Source: DASWHF01 sp036393295 (lineage in GTDB: Bacteria > Pseudomonadota > Gammaproteobacteria > Acidiferrobacterales > UBA6901). From it: 9,807 nt of DNA. Positions 1 through 7,024 of this stretch are shown here, piece after piece. The stretch covers positions 1-9,807 of the forward strand of contig DASWHF010000090.1 in the NCBI GenBank assembly GCA_036393295.1, given 5' to 3'. The first letter of the stretch is position 1. Each line of letters opens with the position of its first letter. A program made the position numbers and the translations under genes. Below the pieces are notes generated by a model. That model was given only the letters and a program-made list of their open reading frames with translations. It was not told the DNA's origin and did no database searches.

Positions 1-1
1 C

Positions 2-295
2 GGCATCCGCCCGGCGCCGGGCTACCCCGCCTGCCCGGACCATACCGAGAAGGAACTGCTGTTCAAGCTGCTCGACGCCACGCGTGCTACCGGCGTGCAA
101 CTCACCGAGAGCTACGCCATGTGGCCGGCCGCCGCGGTGAGCGGCTGGTACTTCTCGCACCCCGAGTCGCAGTACTTCGCCGTCGGCAAGCTCGCCCGCG
201 ACCAGGTCGAGGACTACGCGCGCCGCAAGCGGCTAGACCTCGCGACCCTGGAGCGCTGGTTGTCGGCGAATCTCGGCTACGAGCCGGGGGAGTGA
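2..295 (+). CDS. metH: Methionine synthase, cobalamin-dependent, C-terminal end (5' partial)
   Basis: The 97 residues visible are the end of the AdoMet-binding reactivation domain of MetH. This cytoplasmic enzyme transfers a methyl group from methyltetrahydrofolate to homocysteine through methylcobalamin, and the C-terminal domain reactivates oxidised cobalamin with AdoMet and flavodoxin. The segment opens with IRPAPGYPACPDHTEK, which carries the RPAPGY motif of the AdoMet site. It continues with ESYAMWPAAAVSGWYFSHP and the usual terminal helices (LARDQVEDYARRK), ending at a TGA with the normal C-terminus GYEPGE. The rest of the gene lies left of the window. Its last 19 bp overlap the end of the convergent toxin gene. 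The family assignment is near certain; nothing suggests that the gene is broken. Confidence 0.96.
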   Translation, partial: GIRPAPGYPACPDHTEKELLFKLLDATRATGVQLTESYAMWPAAAVSGWYFSHPESQYFAVGKLARDQVEDYARRKRLDLATLERWLSANLGYEPGE

Positions 296-585
296 CCGGC
301 GGTGGGGTCGGATTGCCAGTTGCGCCGGCCGTGCCACAGTCGAAGAATATCGACGGTCTCGTTGGCGACTCGGTAAACGATCAGATAGGGGGTACGCGGA
401 ACGACTCGTTCGCGTGTTCCGGCCGCGTGGCCTGGACGACCGATTTGTGGATGATCCTTGAGGCCTTCGACGGCTTCCCACAGTCGCCGGGCGATCTGCT
501 GTGCCGCCGTGGGATCGTGCCGGCCGATAAAGGTCTGTGCCTCAATAAAATCAGCCAGCGCCGGGCGCGTCCACCGGACCTTCAA
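277..585 (-). CDS. Type II toxin, RelE/ParE superfamily
   Basis: A small basic protein of about 102 residues with the ParE/RelE fold signature: VRWTRPALADF at the N-terminus, a helical middle (DPTAAQQIARRLWEAVEGL), then HPQIGRPG, RERVVPRTPYLIVYRV and the closing ILRLWHGRRNW strand. Proteins of this group inhibit gyrase (ParE) or cleave mRNA on the ribosome (RelE); the sequence alone does not decide which. The start is uncertain. The frame has no ATG, only TTG codons at 600 and 585. I prefer 585 because the product then begins LKVRWT, as relatives do, and because its TTG overlaps the TGA of the upstream antitoxin, which suggests translational coupling. The tail after HGRRNW is about a dozen residues longer than I expect for the family and overlaps the 3' end of metH in convergent orientation. 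Confidence 0.85.
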   Translation of the reverse strand: MKVRWTRPALADFIEAQTFIGRHDPTAAQQIARRLWEAVEGLKDHPQIGRPGHAAGTRERVVPRTPYLIVYRVANETVDILRLWHGRRNWQSDPTAGHSPGS

Positions 586-776
586 TCCTTGACGCCCCAA
601 CGCGCGAAGGCTGCGCGCACTTCCTCGTCAGTGGCAAAGGTGCCGCGATCCGCCGCCTGAATGCCGATCTCGACCGCTCTGCGAAAACGCGCTTCTTCAA
701 TCACGTCGTCCCAGGTAGCGGTATCCGGCAATTGTTCGGCCAGTTGGTGCAAATCGTGTTTGACGCTCGCGGGCAT
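582..776 (-). CDS. Antitoxin partner of the ParE/RelE-type toxin
   Basis: A 64-residue acidic protein with the pattern LPDTATWDDVIEEARFRRAVEIGIQAADRG and a conserved-looking EEVRAAFARWG end. I recognise this as a short addiction-module antitoxin family commonly found directly upstream of ParE/RelE toxins. Its role would be to bind and neutralise the toxin and probably to repress their shared promoter. No clear DNA-binding fold can be named from sequence. Translation starts at ATG 776 behind AGGAGACCTCC, a good Shine-Dalgarno sequence 6-7 bases away. Its stop codon overlaps the probable toxin start, so the two form one operon transcribed leftward. The pairing is supported mainly by position and the family pattern. 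Confidence 0.82.
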   Translation of the reverse strand: MPASVKHDLHQLAEQLPDTATWDDVIEEARFRRAVEIGIQAADRGTFATDEEVRAAFARWGVKD

Positions 777-810
777 GGAGGTCTCCTGCTACAAGTTGGC
801 TGATTCAAAC

Positions 811-839
811 AGTATATTCCAAGCTTCGGGGGCGAACCA
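811..839 (-). promoter_or_regulatory. Possible promoter of the antitoxin-toxin operon
   Basis: On the minus strand a good -10 hexamer TATACT (816-811) lies about 35 bp upstream of the antitoxin ATG. Seventeen bases further upstream is only a poor -35 match, TGGTTC (839-834). The call rests on the -10 and its position. AT content is locally higher than in the neighbouring genes. Confidence 0.3.
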
Positions 840-877
840 CCCGAGGTAAATTCCTTTCCCGCCTGCGTGGGAGGGGG

Positions 878-3370
878 TCAGGGGTTCCGCGCGCCGATAC
901 CGCTCCGCGCCAGCAGCGCCGGGATTTCCGCCGCCGGCCGCGGCGGGCTGAACAGGAAGCCCTGCATGAGCTGGCAGCGGCGTGCGCGCAGGAAGGCGAG
1001 CTGCTCGGCGGTTTCGACGCCCTCGGCGACGACGTCGATGCCGAGGCTCATGGCCATGGCGATGATCGCCTCGACGATCGCCGCGTCGTCGGGATCGGTG
1101 GAGAGATCGCGGATGAATGCGCGGTCGATCTTGAGGGAGTCGACCGGAAAGCGCTTCAGGTAGGACAACGACGAATAGCCCGTGCCGAAATCGTCGACCG
1201 CCAGGCGCAGACCGAGCGCTTCCAGGGACTTGAGCGTGCTCATCGTGGTCGCGGTGTGCTCGATCAGGACGCTCTCGGTCATCTCAAGCTCCAGCCATTC
1301 GGGCGCGAGCCCGGTCTCGGCGAGGATCGCCGCGACCCGCTCGCTCGCGCCGGCCCGGCCGAACTGCCGCCCGGTCAGGTTCACGGCGACGCGCACCGGC
1401 GCGTGGCCGGCGAGCTGCCAGGCGCGCGCCTGGGTGCAAGCGGTCCGCAGCACCCAATCGCCGACCGGCAGGATCAGGCCGGCCTCCTCCAGGATCGGTA
1501 TGAACTCCGCGGGCGCGACCAGCCCGAGGTCCGCGTGCCGCCAACGCAGCAACGCCTCGAGCCCGATGATGCGGCCGGTCGCGACATCGACCTGCGGCTG
1601 GTAATGCAGCACGAACTCCTCGCGCTCCAGGGCGTGCCGCAGGCTGGTCTCGATGCTGAGCCGCTCGAAGGCCTTGACTCCCATGTCCGCGGAATAGAAC
1701 TGGTAGGTGTTGCGCCCCTGATCCTTGGCGCGATACATGGCGATGTCGGCGTTCTTGAGCAGGGTCTCGGCGTCGGCGCCGTCGTGCGGATACAGGCTGA
1801 TGCCGATGCTGGCGGTCAGCAGGAATTCATGGCCGTCGAGCTCGAGCGGCCGCGACAGCGCGTCGAGCAGCGCGCGCACCACGGCGGCGATGTGATCGGC
1901 GGACGGGATGTCCTCGATCAGCACCGCGAATTCGTCGCCGCCGAAACGCGCCACCGTGTCGCCCGTGCGCGTGCGGGCGCGCAGCTGCTCGGCGACGTGC
2001 TGCAAGGCGCGGTCGCCGGCGGCGTGCCCGAGCGTATCGTTCACCAGCTTGAAGCGGTCGACGTCCAGGAACAGCAGCGCCACCAGCCGCCCGTCGCCGC
2101 GCGTGCGCGCCAGCGCATGGCCGAGCCGGTCGGCGAACAGCGCGCGGTTCGGCAGCCCCGTGACGATGTCGTGGTGCGCGAGGTACTGCAGGCGCTCCTG
2201 GGTCTGCATGCGTTCGCTGATGTCCTTGCCGGTCGCGACGAAGTGGCTGATGTCGCCCTCCTCGTTCTTTAGCGGCGTGATCGTCTTCTCCTCGTAGAAC
2301 AGGCGGCCGTCCTTGCGGCGGTTGATGATCACGTCGGCGAACGCCTGGCCGCTCAGGATGGTCGACCATAACCGCTCGTAGTACGACCGGTCGTGGCGGC
2401 CGGAGCCGATCAGGCTCATCCGCCTTCCGAGCGCCTCGGCGCTCGCGTAACCGGTGCACGACTCGAAGGCCGGGTTGACGTACTCGATGACACCGTCGCG
2501 GTCGGTGATGGTCACGATGTCGGCGGTCTGCTCCATGGCACGGGACAGCTGCCGCATGCGCGTCTCGGTCTCGCGGCGCGCGGTGATGTCGAACATGAAG
2601 CCGCGCAGCCGCGGCCGGCCGGCCTCGTCGCGTTCCACCCGCACCGTGTCGTGTATCCACACCGTGCGGCCGTCGACCGCCACCATGCGGTAATCGAAGT
2701 CGTAGTCCTGGCCGCGCGCGCTGGACTCCTCGCAAAACTTCACCGCCCAGTCGCGGTCGTCCGGATAGATGTGGTGCTCCCAGAACTCGGCCTCGTACCA
2801 TTCCGACAGCGGGTAGCCGAGCATCGCCACCGCCTGCGGGCCGATGTAGCTGAAGCGCCAAGTGACCGGATCCAGCTCCCAGGGAATCGCCTTGGCGCTC
2901 TCGACCAGGTGGCGAAAGTGGTCCTTGGCGGTGGTAAGCGCCTCGACGGCCTGGATGTGCTCGGTGACGTTGAGCAGCGCCAGGATCGCGCCCATGACCG
3001 CGCCGTCCGGCGCCTTCACCGGAGTCAGCGTCCAGTCCCAGTGGCTCGTGCCGCGCTCCGGGTGGCCGGCATACTCGAAGGGTTTCGCCGCGAACGACAC
3101 GGCCTCGCCGCTGGCGACGGCGCGCGCGAAGATCGCCTGGTTCTCGGCGTTGGGATAGAGGGCGAAGTGGTTCCGACCGGGGAAGTATTCCGGCTCGCGG
3201 CCGTCGGCCGCGGCATAGGCACGGTTGACGCGGATGAAATTGAATTCCCGGTCGAGGTAGGCGATCAGCACCGGCGAATGCTCGAACACCACGTCGAACA
3301 GCGGATCACGGTCGCCGCCGGTGGCGGGAGTCGCAGGGCGCGGCGGGCTGCCGTCGTTGCTCGCACTCAT
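878..3370 (-). CDS. PAS-PAS-PAS-GGDEF-EAL cyclic-di-GMP signalling protein
   Basis: A cytoplasmic sensor-effector of 830 residues with three PAS/PAC modules (roughly 25-142, 150-270 and 276-388), a GGDEF diguanylate cyclase domain (about 395-558) and an EAL phosphodiesterase domain (about 566-826). The cyclase motif GGDEF is intact at 477-481, with an inhibitory I-site RTGD (468-471) five residues before it and DxxTGLPNR at its start. The EAL domain keeps EALLRW (605-610), Asn664 in NLTGRQF, EMTES, DDFGTGYSSL (726-735), KID (747-749), AEGVE and QGF. Both cyclic-di-GMP synthesis and hydrolysis are therefore chemically possible. No membrane segment or signal peptide is seen. An in-frame GTG lies at 3382, but ATG 3370 is preferred: GAGGTG lies upstream of it at a usable distance and would sit on the GTG start itself. 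It follows two other signalling genes after a 217-bp gap. Confidence 0.93.
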   Translation of the reverse strand: MSASNDGSPPRPATPATGGDRDPLFDVVFEHSPVLIAYLDREFNFIRVNRAYAAADGREPEYFPGRNHFALYPNAENQAIFARAVASGEAVSFAAKPFEYAGHPERGTSHWDWTLTPVKAPDGAVMGAILALLNVTEHIQAVEALTTAKDHFRHLVESAKAIPWELDPVTWRFSYIGPQAVAMLGYPLSEWYEAEFWEHHIYPDDRDWAVKFCEESSARGQDYDFDYRMVAVDGRTVWIHDTVRVERDEAGRPRLRGFMFDITARRETETRMRQLSRAMEQTADIVTITDRDGVIEYVNPAFESCTGYASAEALGRRMSLIGSGRHDRSYYERLWSTILSGQAFADVIINRRKDGRLFYEEKTITPLKNEEGDISHFVATGKDISERMQTQERLQYLAHHDIVTGLPNRALFADRLGHALARTRGDGRLVALLFLDVDRFKLVNDTLGHAAGDRALQHVAEQLRARTRTGDTVARFGGDEFAVLIEDIPSADHIAAVVRALLDALSRPLELDGHEFLLTASIGISLYPHDGADAETLLKNADIAMYRAKDQGRNTYQFYSADMGVKAFERLSIETSLRHALEREEFVLHYQPQVDVATGRIIGLEALLRWRHADLGLVAPAEFIPILEEAGLILPVGDWVLRTACTQARAWQLAGHAPVRVAVNLTGRQFGRAGASERVAAILAETGLAPEWLELEMTESVLIEHTATTMSTLKSLEALGLRLAVDDFGTGYSSLSYLKRFPVDSLKIDRAFIRDLSTDPDDAAIVEAIIAMAMSLGIDVVAEGVETAEQLAFLRARRCQLMQGFLFSPPRPAAEIPALLARSGIGARNP

Positions 3371-3561
3371 CCTTGCCGCCACCTCATTCGCTGACCCGAT
3401 TACAGACCAGGATCGTTACCCTTGCCATCGTCGTGTTGCACATCCGCCGGACTTCGCGCCGCGCCGGTCACGACCGATACTATAACCCGCACCGCGGTCG
3501 CGGGCACCTGTTCCATTCCGCACCGGCGGTGGACACCCGGCGCGGCGGCCGGAGCCCGGCG

Positions 3562-3584
3562 CGGGTCGGGTATCGCCCGGCCCG
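3562..3584 (-). terminator. Hairpin just after the diguanylate cyclase gene, possible terminator
   Basis: A 9-bp stem with a 5-base loop (plus strand CGGGTCGGG-TATCG-CCCGGCCCG) begins 3 bp past the stop codon of the membrane diguanylate cyclase gene. The minus-strand transcript has one C-A mismatch in the stem. There is no run of U after it, so intrinsic termination is doubtful. It could instead protect the mRNA 3' end or simply reflect high GC. Confidence 0.3.
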
Positions 3585-3587
3585 AGG

Positions 3588-4670
3588 TCATTCGCCGACG
3601 CTGACGACGCAGTTCTTTCCGCGGCTCTTGCCCTGGAGCAATGCGTGGTCGGCGCGCGCGATACAGTTCGCGAACGCCTCGTGCGGACCGCAAACCGCCA
3701 CGCCGGCTGTCAGGGTCACGCCCAGGCTGGTCAGTCCGCAATCGATGTGCGAGGCGGCGACCGCGACACGCAGCTTCTCGGCCGCGGCCGCGGCGCCGGC
3801 CAGGCCGGTCTCCGGCAATAGCGCCAACAGTTCCTCACCGCCCCAGCGGGCGAGATGATCCTCGGCGCGCAGCGACTCGCGCGCGCAACCGGCGATGGTC
3901 TCCAGCACCCGGTCGCCGCATTCGTGGCCGTACTCGTCGTTGAAGTGCTTGAAGTCGTCGATGTCGGTGATGATCAGCGCATAGCTCCGCCCGAGACGCG
4001 CGTGGCGCGCCCGCTCCTGGTCGGCGATCTCCTGCATGCGCCGGCGGTTGAGCAGGCCGGTGAGCGGGTCGGTGCCGGCGAGGTGCTTGAGCTGCTTGAA
4101 GGCGGCGGCCGCGCCCTTGGAATAATAGTGCGACAGATAACCCAACAGCAGGAAGCTGGCCATCACGTTGAAGTAATTGAGCGCCGACAGCAGCGATGCA
4201 TCCACCGCCGCCCGCGGCGGATAGTGCTGCGCCCATTGATGCATGCCCACGTAGGCGGCGCACACCAGCGCCACATAGGCCAGCTTGCCGGGCAGGCGCC
4301 AGCGCCGGTTGAAGAACACCACGGGCGCCAGCACCAGCATGTAGTAATGAAAGCCGCTTTCCCAGCCGAGGTGGGCGACCGCGAGCCAGGCGTGCGCAAC
4401 CACCTCGACCGAGCCGGCGGCGACCACCAGCAGGAGCGCGCGCGCCAGCGGACCGCGCCGCGCCACCGCCAGGCAAGCGGCATAGAGCGCGGTGCTGCCG
4501 AGGTTGAACCAGGCGAGTACGTCGATACGCAACCAGAGGAAAAGGCCGACGAACGCGGCATGGACCACGAGCGCCGCGAAGATCGCGCGCACCAACACCA
4601 CCCCGAAGCGCGCGCCCGTGGTGCCCGATCGCGCGGTCTCGACGGCCCCGGTGGTGCTGGGCAGGTTCAT
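3588..4670 (-). CDS. Membrane-bound diguanylate cyclase (six TM helices plus GGDEF)
   Basis: A 360-residue inner-membrane protein. The N-terminal half has about six hydrophobic segments (near 23-47, 53-71, 77-100, 107-121, 128-147 and 160-181). A short linker leads to a GGDEF domain (about 195-358), which makes cyclic-di-GMP from two GTP in the cytoplasm. Visible motifs are TDPLTGLLNRR at the domain start, the metal-site TDIDDFKHFND (235-245), RWGGEELLAL with the active-site motif GGEEL at 277-281, and an I-site RAED (268-271) five residues upstream. Leu in place of the last Phe leaves the two acidic residues intact, so activity is likely. The membrane part resembles no sensor domain I can name with confidence; its ligand is unknown. 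ATG 4670 has only a poor Shine-Dalgarno sequence. Confidence 0.92.
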   Translation of the reverse strand: MNLPSTTGAVETARSGTTGARFGVVLVRAIFAALVVHAAFVGLFLWLRIDVLAWFNLGSTALYAACLAVARRGPLARALLLVVAAGSVEVVAHAWLAVAHLGWESGFHYYMLVLAPVVFFNRRWRLPGKLAYVALVCAAYVGMHQWAQHYPPRAAVDASLLSALNYFNVMASFLLLGYLSHYYSKGAAAAFKQLKHLAGTDPLTGLLNRRRMQEIADQERARHARLGRSYALIITDIDDFKHFNDEYGHECGDRVLETIAGCARESLRAEDHLARWGGEELLALLPETGLAGAAAAAEKLRVAVAASHIDCGLTSLGVTLTAGVAVCGPHEAFANCIARADHALLQGKSRGKNCVVSVGE

Positions 4671-4779
4671 GGACTGGTCCGATAAAGCGGGGTCCCACCC
4701 CTCGGAAATATCGATCCTTGTACTTACAGTCTAGTCCATGCCCGGGACGACGATCGGCCCGGGGCCGGGTCCAGCCGGG

Positions 4780-5886
4780 TCATTCCGCTCGCGCCACCGG
4801 CAGCCGGAACCAGAACGTCGCGCCGCCGTCGGGGTTGTTGCGCGCGCCGATGTCGCCGCCGTGCAGGCCGATCAGCTCCTTGCAGATCGACAGCCCGAGT
4901 CCGGTGCTGTGCTCGCCGGCGGTCGGCCGGTTGGTCAGGCCCGCGTAGGCGACGAACAGCTTGTCCATCTCGTCCGCCGGGATGCCGGGACCGGTATCGC
5001 TGACCTCGAGCGTGACGGAGTCCGGCGCCGCAACGGTACGGACCGTAACGGTGGCGCCGGCGGTGCAGAACTTGATGGCGTTGCCGATCAGGTTGTCGAG
5101 CACCTCGGTGAGGCGCGCGTCGTCACCGCGCGCCGCCGGCAGCGCCGCCGCCGGCTCCTCGACCAGCGCGATGCCCTTGCGCTGGGCATAGTCGGCGTTG
5201 CGCGCGCCGACCCGGTGGGCGATCGCGTTCAGGTCGACCGCCGCGAGCGCCAGCCGGATATGGCCGTCCTTGATCGAGCGCAGCTCCAGCAGGTCCTCGA
5301 TCACCGCTTGCATGTACTCGCCGGTCTTGATGACGAGATCGAGCGTCTCGTGGTCCTCGTCCTTGAGCACGGCACCGGGCGGACGCTCGTTGCGGATCAC
5401 CCGCGTGGCATCCAGCATGAGCAGCAGCGGCTTCTTGAGATCGTGGGTGGCGATCCGCAGGAAGCGGTCGTGCAGCTCCTTCAGGCGCTTGAGCGATAGC
5501 TGGGTGCGGATGCGCGCCAGCATCACCGGCACGTCGAAGGGCTTGGTGACGTAGTCGTTGGCGCCGTGCTTGAGCGCGCGCACCACGTCCTCGGTCTCGC
5601 CGAGGCCCGACAGGACGATGATCGGCGTGTCGAGAATCGAGCGCGAACGGCGCAGCGCCGCCAGCAGGTCGAAGCCGTTCATCCCGGGCAGGCGGATGTC
5701 GAGCAGGATCAGGTCGAAGTTGCGCGCCGCCGCCAGCGCCAGCGCCTCGGCGCCGCTCGCCGCCCGGGACACCCGGTAGCCCTCGCGCTCGAGACGCAAG
5801 GCCAGCGTCTCGCGCATGCCTTCGGCATCGTCGACGACCAGCAACTGGTAGGGATTGTCCGTTTGGGGATTGGCTTCCGTGGACAT
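4780..5886 (-). CDS. Receiver-histidine kinase hybrid (REC-HisKA-HATPase_c)
   Basis: A soluble 368-residue two-component protein with an N-terminal receiver domain (about 12-130) and a C-terminal histidine kinase core. The receiver has acidic Asp19-Asp20, phosphoacceptor Asp63 in LLDIRLPGMNG, Ser93 and Lys115 in VTKPFD. The kinase has the H-box FLRIATHDLKKPL (His148), N-box DNLIGNAIKF, G1 box DTGPGIP and G2 box STGLGLSI. The order REC then kinase, with no membrane segment or periplasmic sensor, suggests that it receives phosphate from or responds to another kinase and acts as a relay. It is the most upstream of three consecutive signalling genes, so the two cyclic-di-GMP enzymes downstream are plausible co-regulated outputs, but no interaction is shown by sequence. 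The start ATG 5886 has GAGG at long spacing only. Confidence 0.93.
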   Translation of the reverse strand: MSTEANPQTDNPYQLLVVDDAEGMRETLALRLEREGYRVSRAASGAEALALAAARNFDLILLDIRLPGMNGFDLLAALRRSRSILDTPIIVLSGLGETEDVVRALKHGANDYVTKPFDVPVMLARIRTQLSLKRLKELHDRFLRIATHDLKKPLLLMLDATRVIRNERPPGAVLKDEDHETLDLVIKTGEYMQAVIEDLLELRSIKDGHIRLALAAVDLNAIAHRVGARNADYAQRKGIALVEEPAAALPAARGDDARLTEVLDNLIGNAIKFCTAGATVTVRTVAAPDSVTLEVSDTGPGIPADEMDKLFVAYAGLTNRPTAGEHSTGLGLSICKELIGLHGGDIGARNNPDGGATFWFRLPVARAE

Positions 5887-5968
5887 GACCGACGACCGAC
5901 CTCGCGGGGCGGCAGGGTCGCGCCGCCCGACGTCCGGACCGCGCGCGGGTTCGCCGCAGCAACCCCTT

Positions 5969-5997
5969 CAAGCTTAGTGCGCCGGCGGGGTATTCGC
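5969..5997 (-). promoter_or_regulatory. Possible sigma-70-type promoter upstream of the REC-kinase gene
   Basis: On the minus strand TTGCGA (5997-5992) and TAAGCT (5974-5969) are separated by 17 bp, about 83 bp upstream of the kinase start. Spacing is ideal and both boxes are moderate matches. It lies in the 209-bp gap between the HigBA-like antitoxin stop and the kinase gene, which otherwise holds nothing I can name. Confidence 0.35.
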
Positions 5998-6095
5998 AAT
6001 GTGCCGTCGTCCGGTCCCCGGGGCGAAGGGTGGCCCGCCCGGTCACCCACGCGCTGGTCGGGTTCATCCGGGTGTCCGGCGGGCCGAATACACGG

Positions 6096-6467
6096 TCAGA
6101 GCAGCTTTTGGTAATCGCAGCGCAGGAACTTGGCGAGCTTCCTGGCCGAAGCCTTGCCGATCGGGCGCTTGTTGTGCTCCATCTCGGAAAGATGGTGCTG
6201 GTGCATGCCGGCGCGCTCGGCGAGCCTGGCTTGCGTGAGCGCGGCGCGCAGCCGGTAGAGCCTCAAAAAGTAGCCCGGCGTGCGGTAGGCGTCACCGTGA
6301 CGCGCCTTCGCCTCGGCGTGCACCCGGGCCGCGGGCACGCGGACCTCGTCCAGGTAGTCGTCGAGCGCCGAGCGGATGATGCGCTTCAAGTGCGCGGCAT
6401 TCACCTTGGCGGCGGGTGCAATGCTCACCTCCCCCAAGGGATGATGGATCTTGACGTCATGGCTCAT
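6096..6467 (-). CDS. XRE-family antitoxin (HigA-like), second gene of a toxin-first TA pair
   Basis: A 123-residue protein with a C-terminal helix-turn-helix of the Cro/XRE type: LRLYRLRAALTQARLAERAGM, then HQHHLSEMEHNKR as the likely recognition helix (89-101), then the family's closing helix KASARKLAKFLRC. The first 60 residues form a separate segment rich in charged helix that probably contacts the toxin. Its ATG overlaps the TGA of the upstream toxin (ATGA), so the two are translationally coupled. AGGA lies 9 bases before the start. Toxin first and XRE antitoxin second is the HigBA arrangement. The expected role is neutralising the toxin and repressing the operon, probably at the inverted repeat at 6743-6759. 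Confidence 0.87.
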   Translation of the reverse strand: MSHDVKIHHPLGEVSIAPAAKVNAAHLKRIIRSALDDYLDEVRVPAARVHAEAKARHGDAYRTPGYFLRLYRLRAALTQARLAERAGMHQHHLSEMEHNKRPIGKASARKLAKFLRCDYQKLL

Positions 6468-6730
6468 CGGTATGCGTCCTTCCTGTGTCCGACATAGAAC
6501 ACTTCGATCTCAAGGGTCCGGCGGTTCGTCACCCGGTAGCGCATACGGTAGCGATACGTGAGCCGCACCCGGTATTCGCCCTCTCCGGTCTTGCGCACCG
6601 CCCAGCCAGCGGGATTCGGACCCTCTGCCTCCAGATCATGGATCGCGGCATCCGCCAGGTCCTGGATGGCAGCAGGCAAAACCTTGAGCTGCTTGTAGGC
6701 TTTCCCGGTGAGGATAACCGCCCAGGTCAT
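6464..6730 (-). CDS. RelE/ParE superfamily toxin (HigB-like), first gene of the TA pair
   Basis: An 88-residue basic protein starting MTWAVILTGKAYKQLKVLP, with the helical part PAAIQDLADAAIHDLE, then the beta core GEYRVRLTYRYRMRYRV and the C-terminal strand IEVFYVGHRKDAYR. These are hallmarks of RelE-fold ribosome-dependent mRNA interferases and their relatives; GHRKDAY is a typical C-terminal motif. An in-frame upstream start would add 13 residues. ATG 6730 is chosen because GAGG sits 5 bases before it (TGAGGCCAAAATG) and because the longer form would begin inside the promoter. It is followed directly by an XRE antitoxin with a 4-base overlap. The target mRNA preference cannot be read from sequence. 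Confidence 0.87.
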   Translation of the reverse strand: MTWAVILTGKAYKQLKVLPAAIQDLADAAIHDLEAEGPNPAGWAVRKTGEGEYRVRLTYRYRMRYRVTNRRTLEIEVFYVGHRKDAYR

Positions 6731-6739
6731 TTTGGCCTC

Positions 6740-6769
6740 AGTATACCTGAAATTGGTATGTCGCGCCAA
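6740..6769 (-). promoter_or_regulatory. Promoter with inverted-repeat operator for the HigBA-like operon
   Basis: On the minus strand TTGGCG (6769-6764) and TATACT (6745-6740) are 18 bp apart, and the -10 ends 9 bp before the toxin ATG. The inverted repeat ATACC-N7-GGTAT (6743-6759) covers the -10 box and half the spacer, a good position for repression by the XRE antitoxin. The close spacing implies a very short or leaderless 5' end, though GAGG still precedes the ATG. Confidence 0.5.
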
Positions 6770-7024
6770 TCACGGCCCACGGCGCATAGACGGAAGTTCG
6801 CACAGATCCACCTCGGTTCACTGGATGTGTAAAACGGGGCAGAACAACGATTTGCTGAAAGCCTAACGGCGTCGCTGGCCAGCTTCAACAGCGGATCGAG
6901 TGCATCATCGATCGCAAAAACAGCAACCGACTTCAACGCCGTCTGCACGGGGGCCGTAATGAGACGCTCGCCATGCTTGGCGCGGGAAGCCAGCGAAATC
7001 TCGTGACTCCGCGCCTATGCCGGT
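6770..7024. other. Gene-poor stretch between two TA loci
   Basis: About 255 bp separate the HigBA-like promoter from the 3' end of the PIN pseudogene. On the minus strand one frame stays open from a TAG near 7016 to 6727, with only a GTG at 6948 as a possible start and no ribosome binding site. Its translation (for example KSVAVFAIDDALDPLLKLA) has no family I recognise. It could be a remnant of a decayed gene. The plus strand shows nothing coding. Confidence 0.4.

Noticed and set aside
1256..3394. Long open frames on the plus strand opposite the PAS-GGDEF-EAL gene.
   Set aside because: They mirror its codon phase, are compositionally biased (Arg, Ala, Gly, His), carry no recognisable domain, and the minus-strand frame is fully accounted for by known domains.
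4719..4728. TGTA-CT-TACA inverted repeat and a GATATT -10-like box upstream of the membrane diguanylate cyclase gene.
   Set aside because: It is only 4 bp per half-site and no acceptable -35 lies at the right distance, so it is not listed as a promoter.
4755..4767. Hairpin CGGCC-CGG-GGCCG downstream of the REC-kinase gene, considered as a terminator.
   Set aside because: The stem is only 5 bp with no T-run on the minus strand, and such palindromes are frequent in DNA this GC-rich.
6861..6942. Possible integron attC site: GCCTAAC at 6861-6867 fits the R'' consensus, and ACGGCGT/ACGCCGT (6866-6872 and 6936-6942) form a 7-bp inverted repeat.
   Set aside because: The required GTTRRRY partner is missing (GTCTGCA is found instead), and no second site occurs near the other TA genes.
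6727..6948. Minus-strand frame starting at GTG 6948 through the HigBA-like promoter.
   Set aside because: It has no ribosome binding site and no family match, and it runs across the promoter and operator of the next operon; at best it is a gene remnant.
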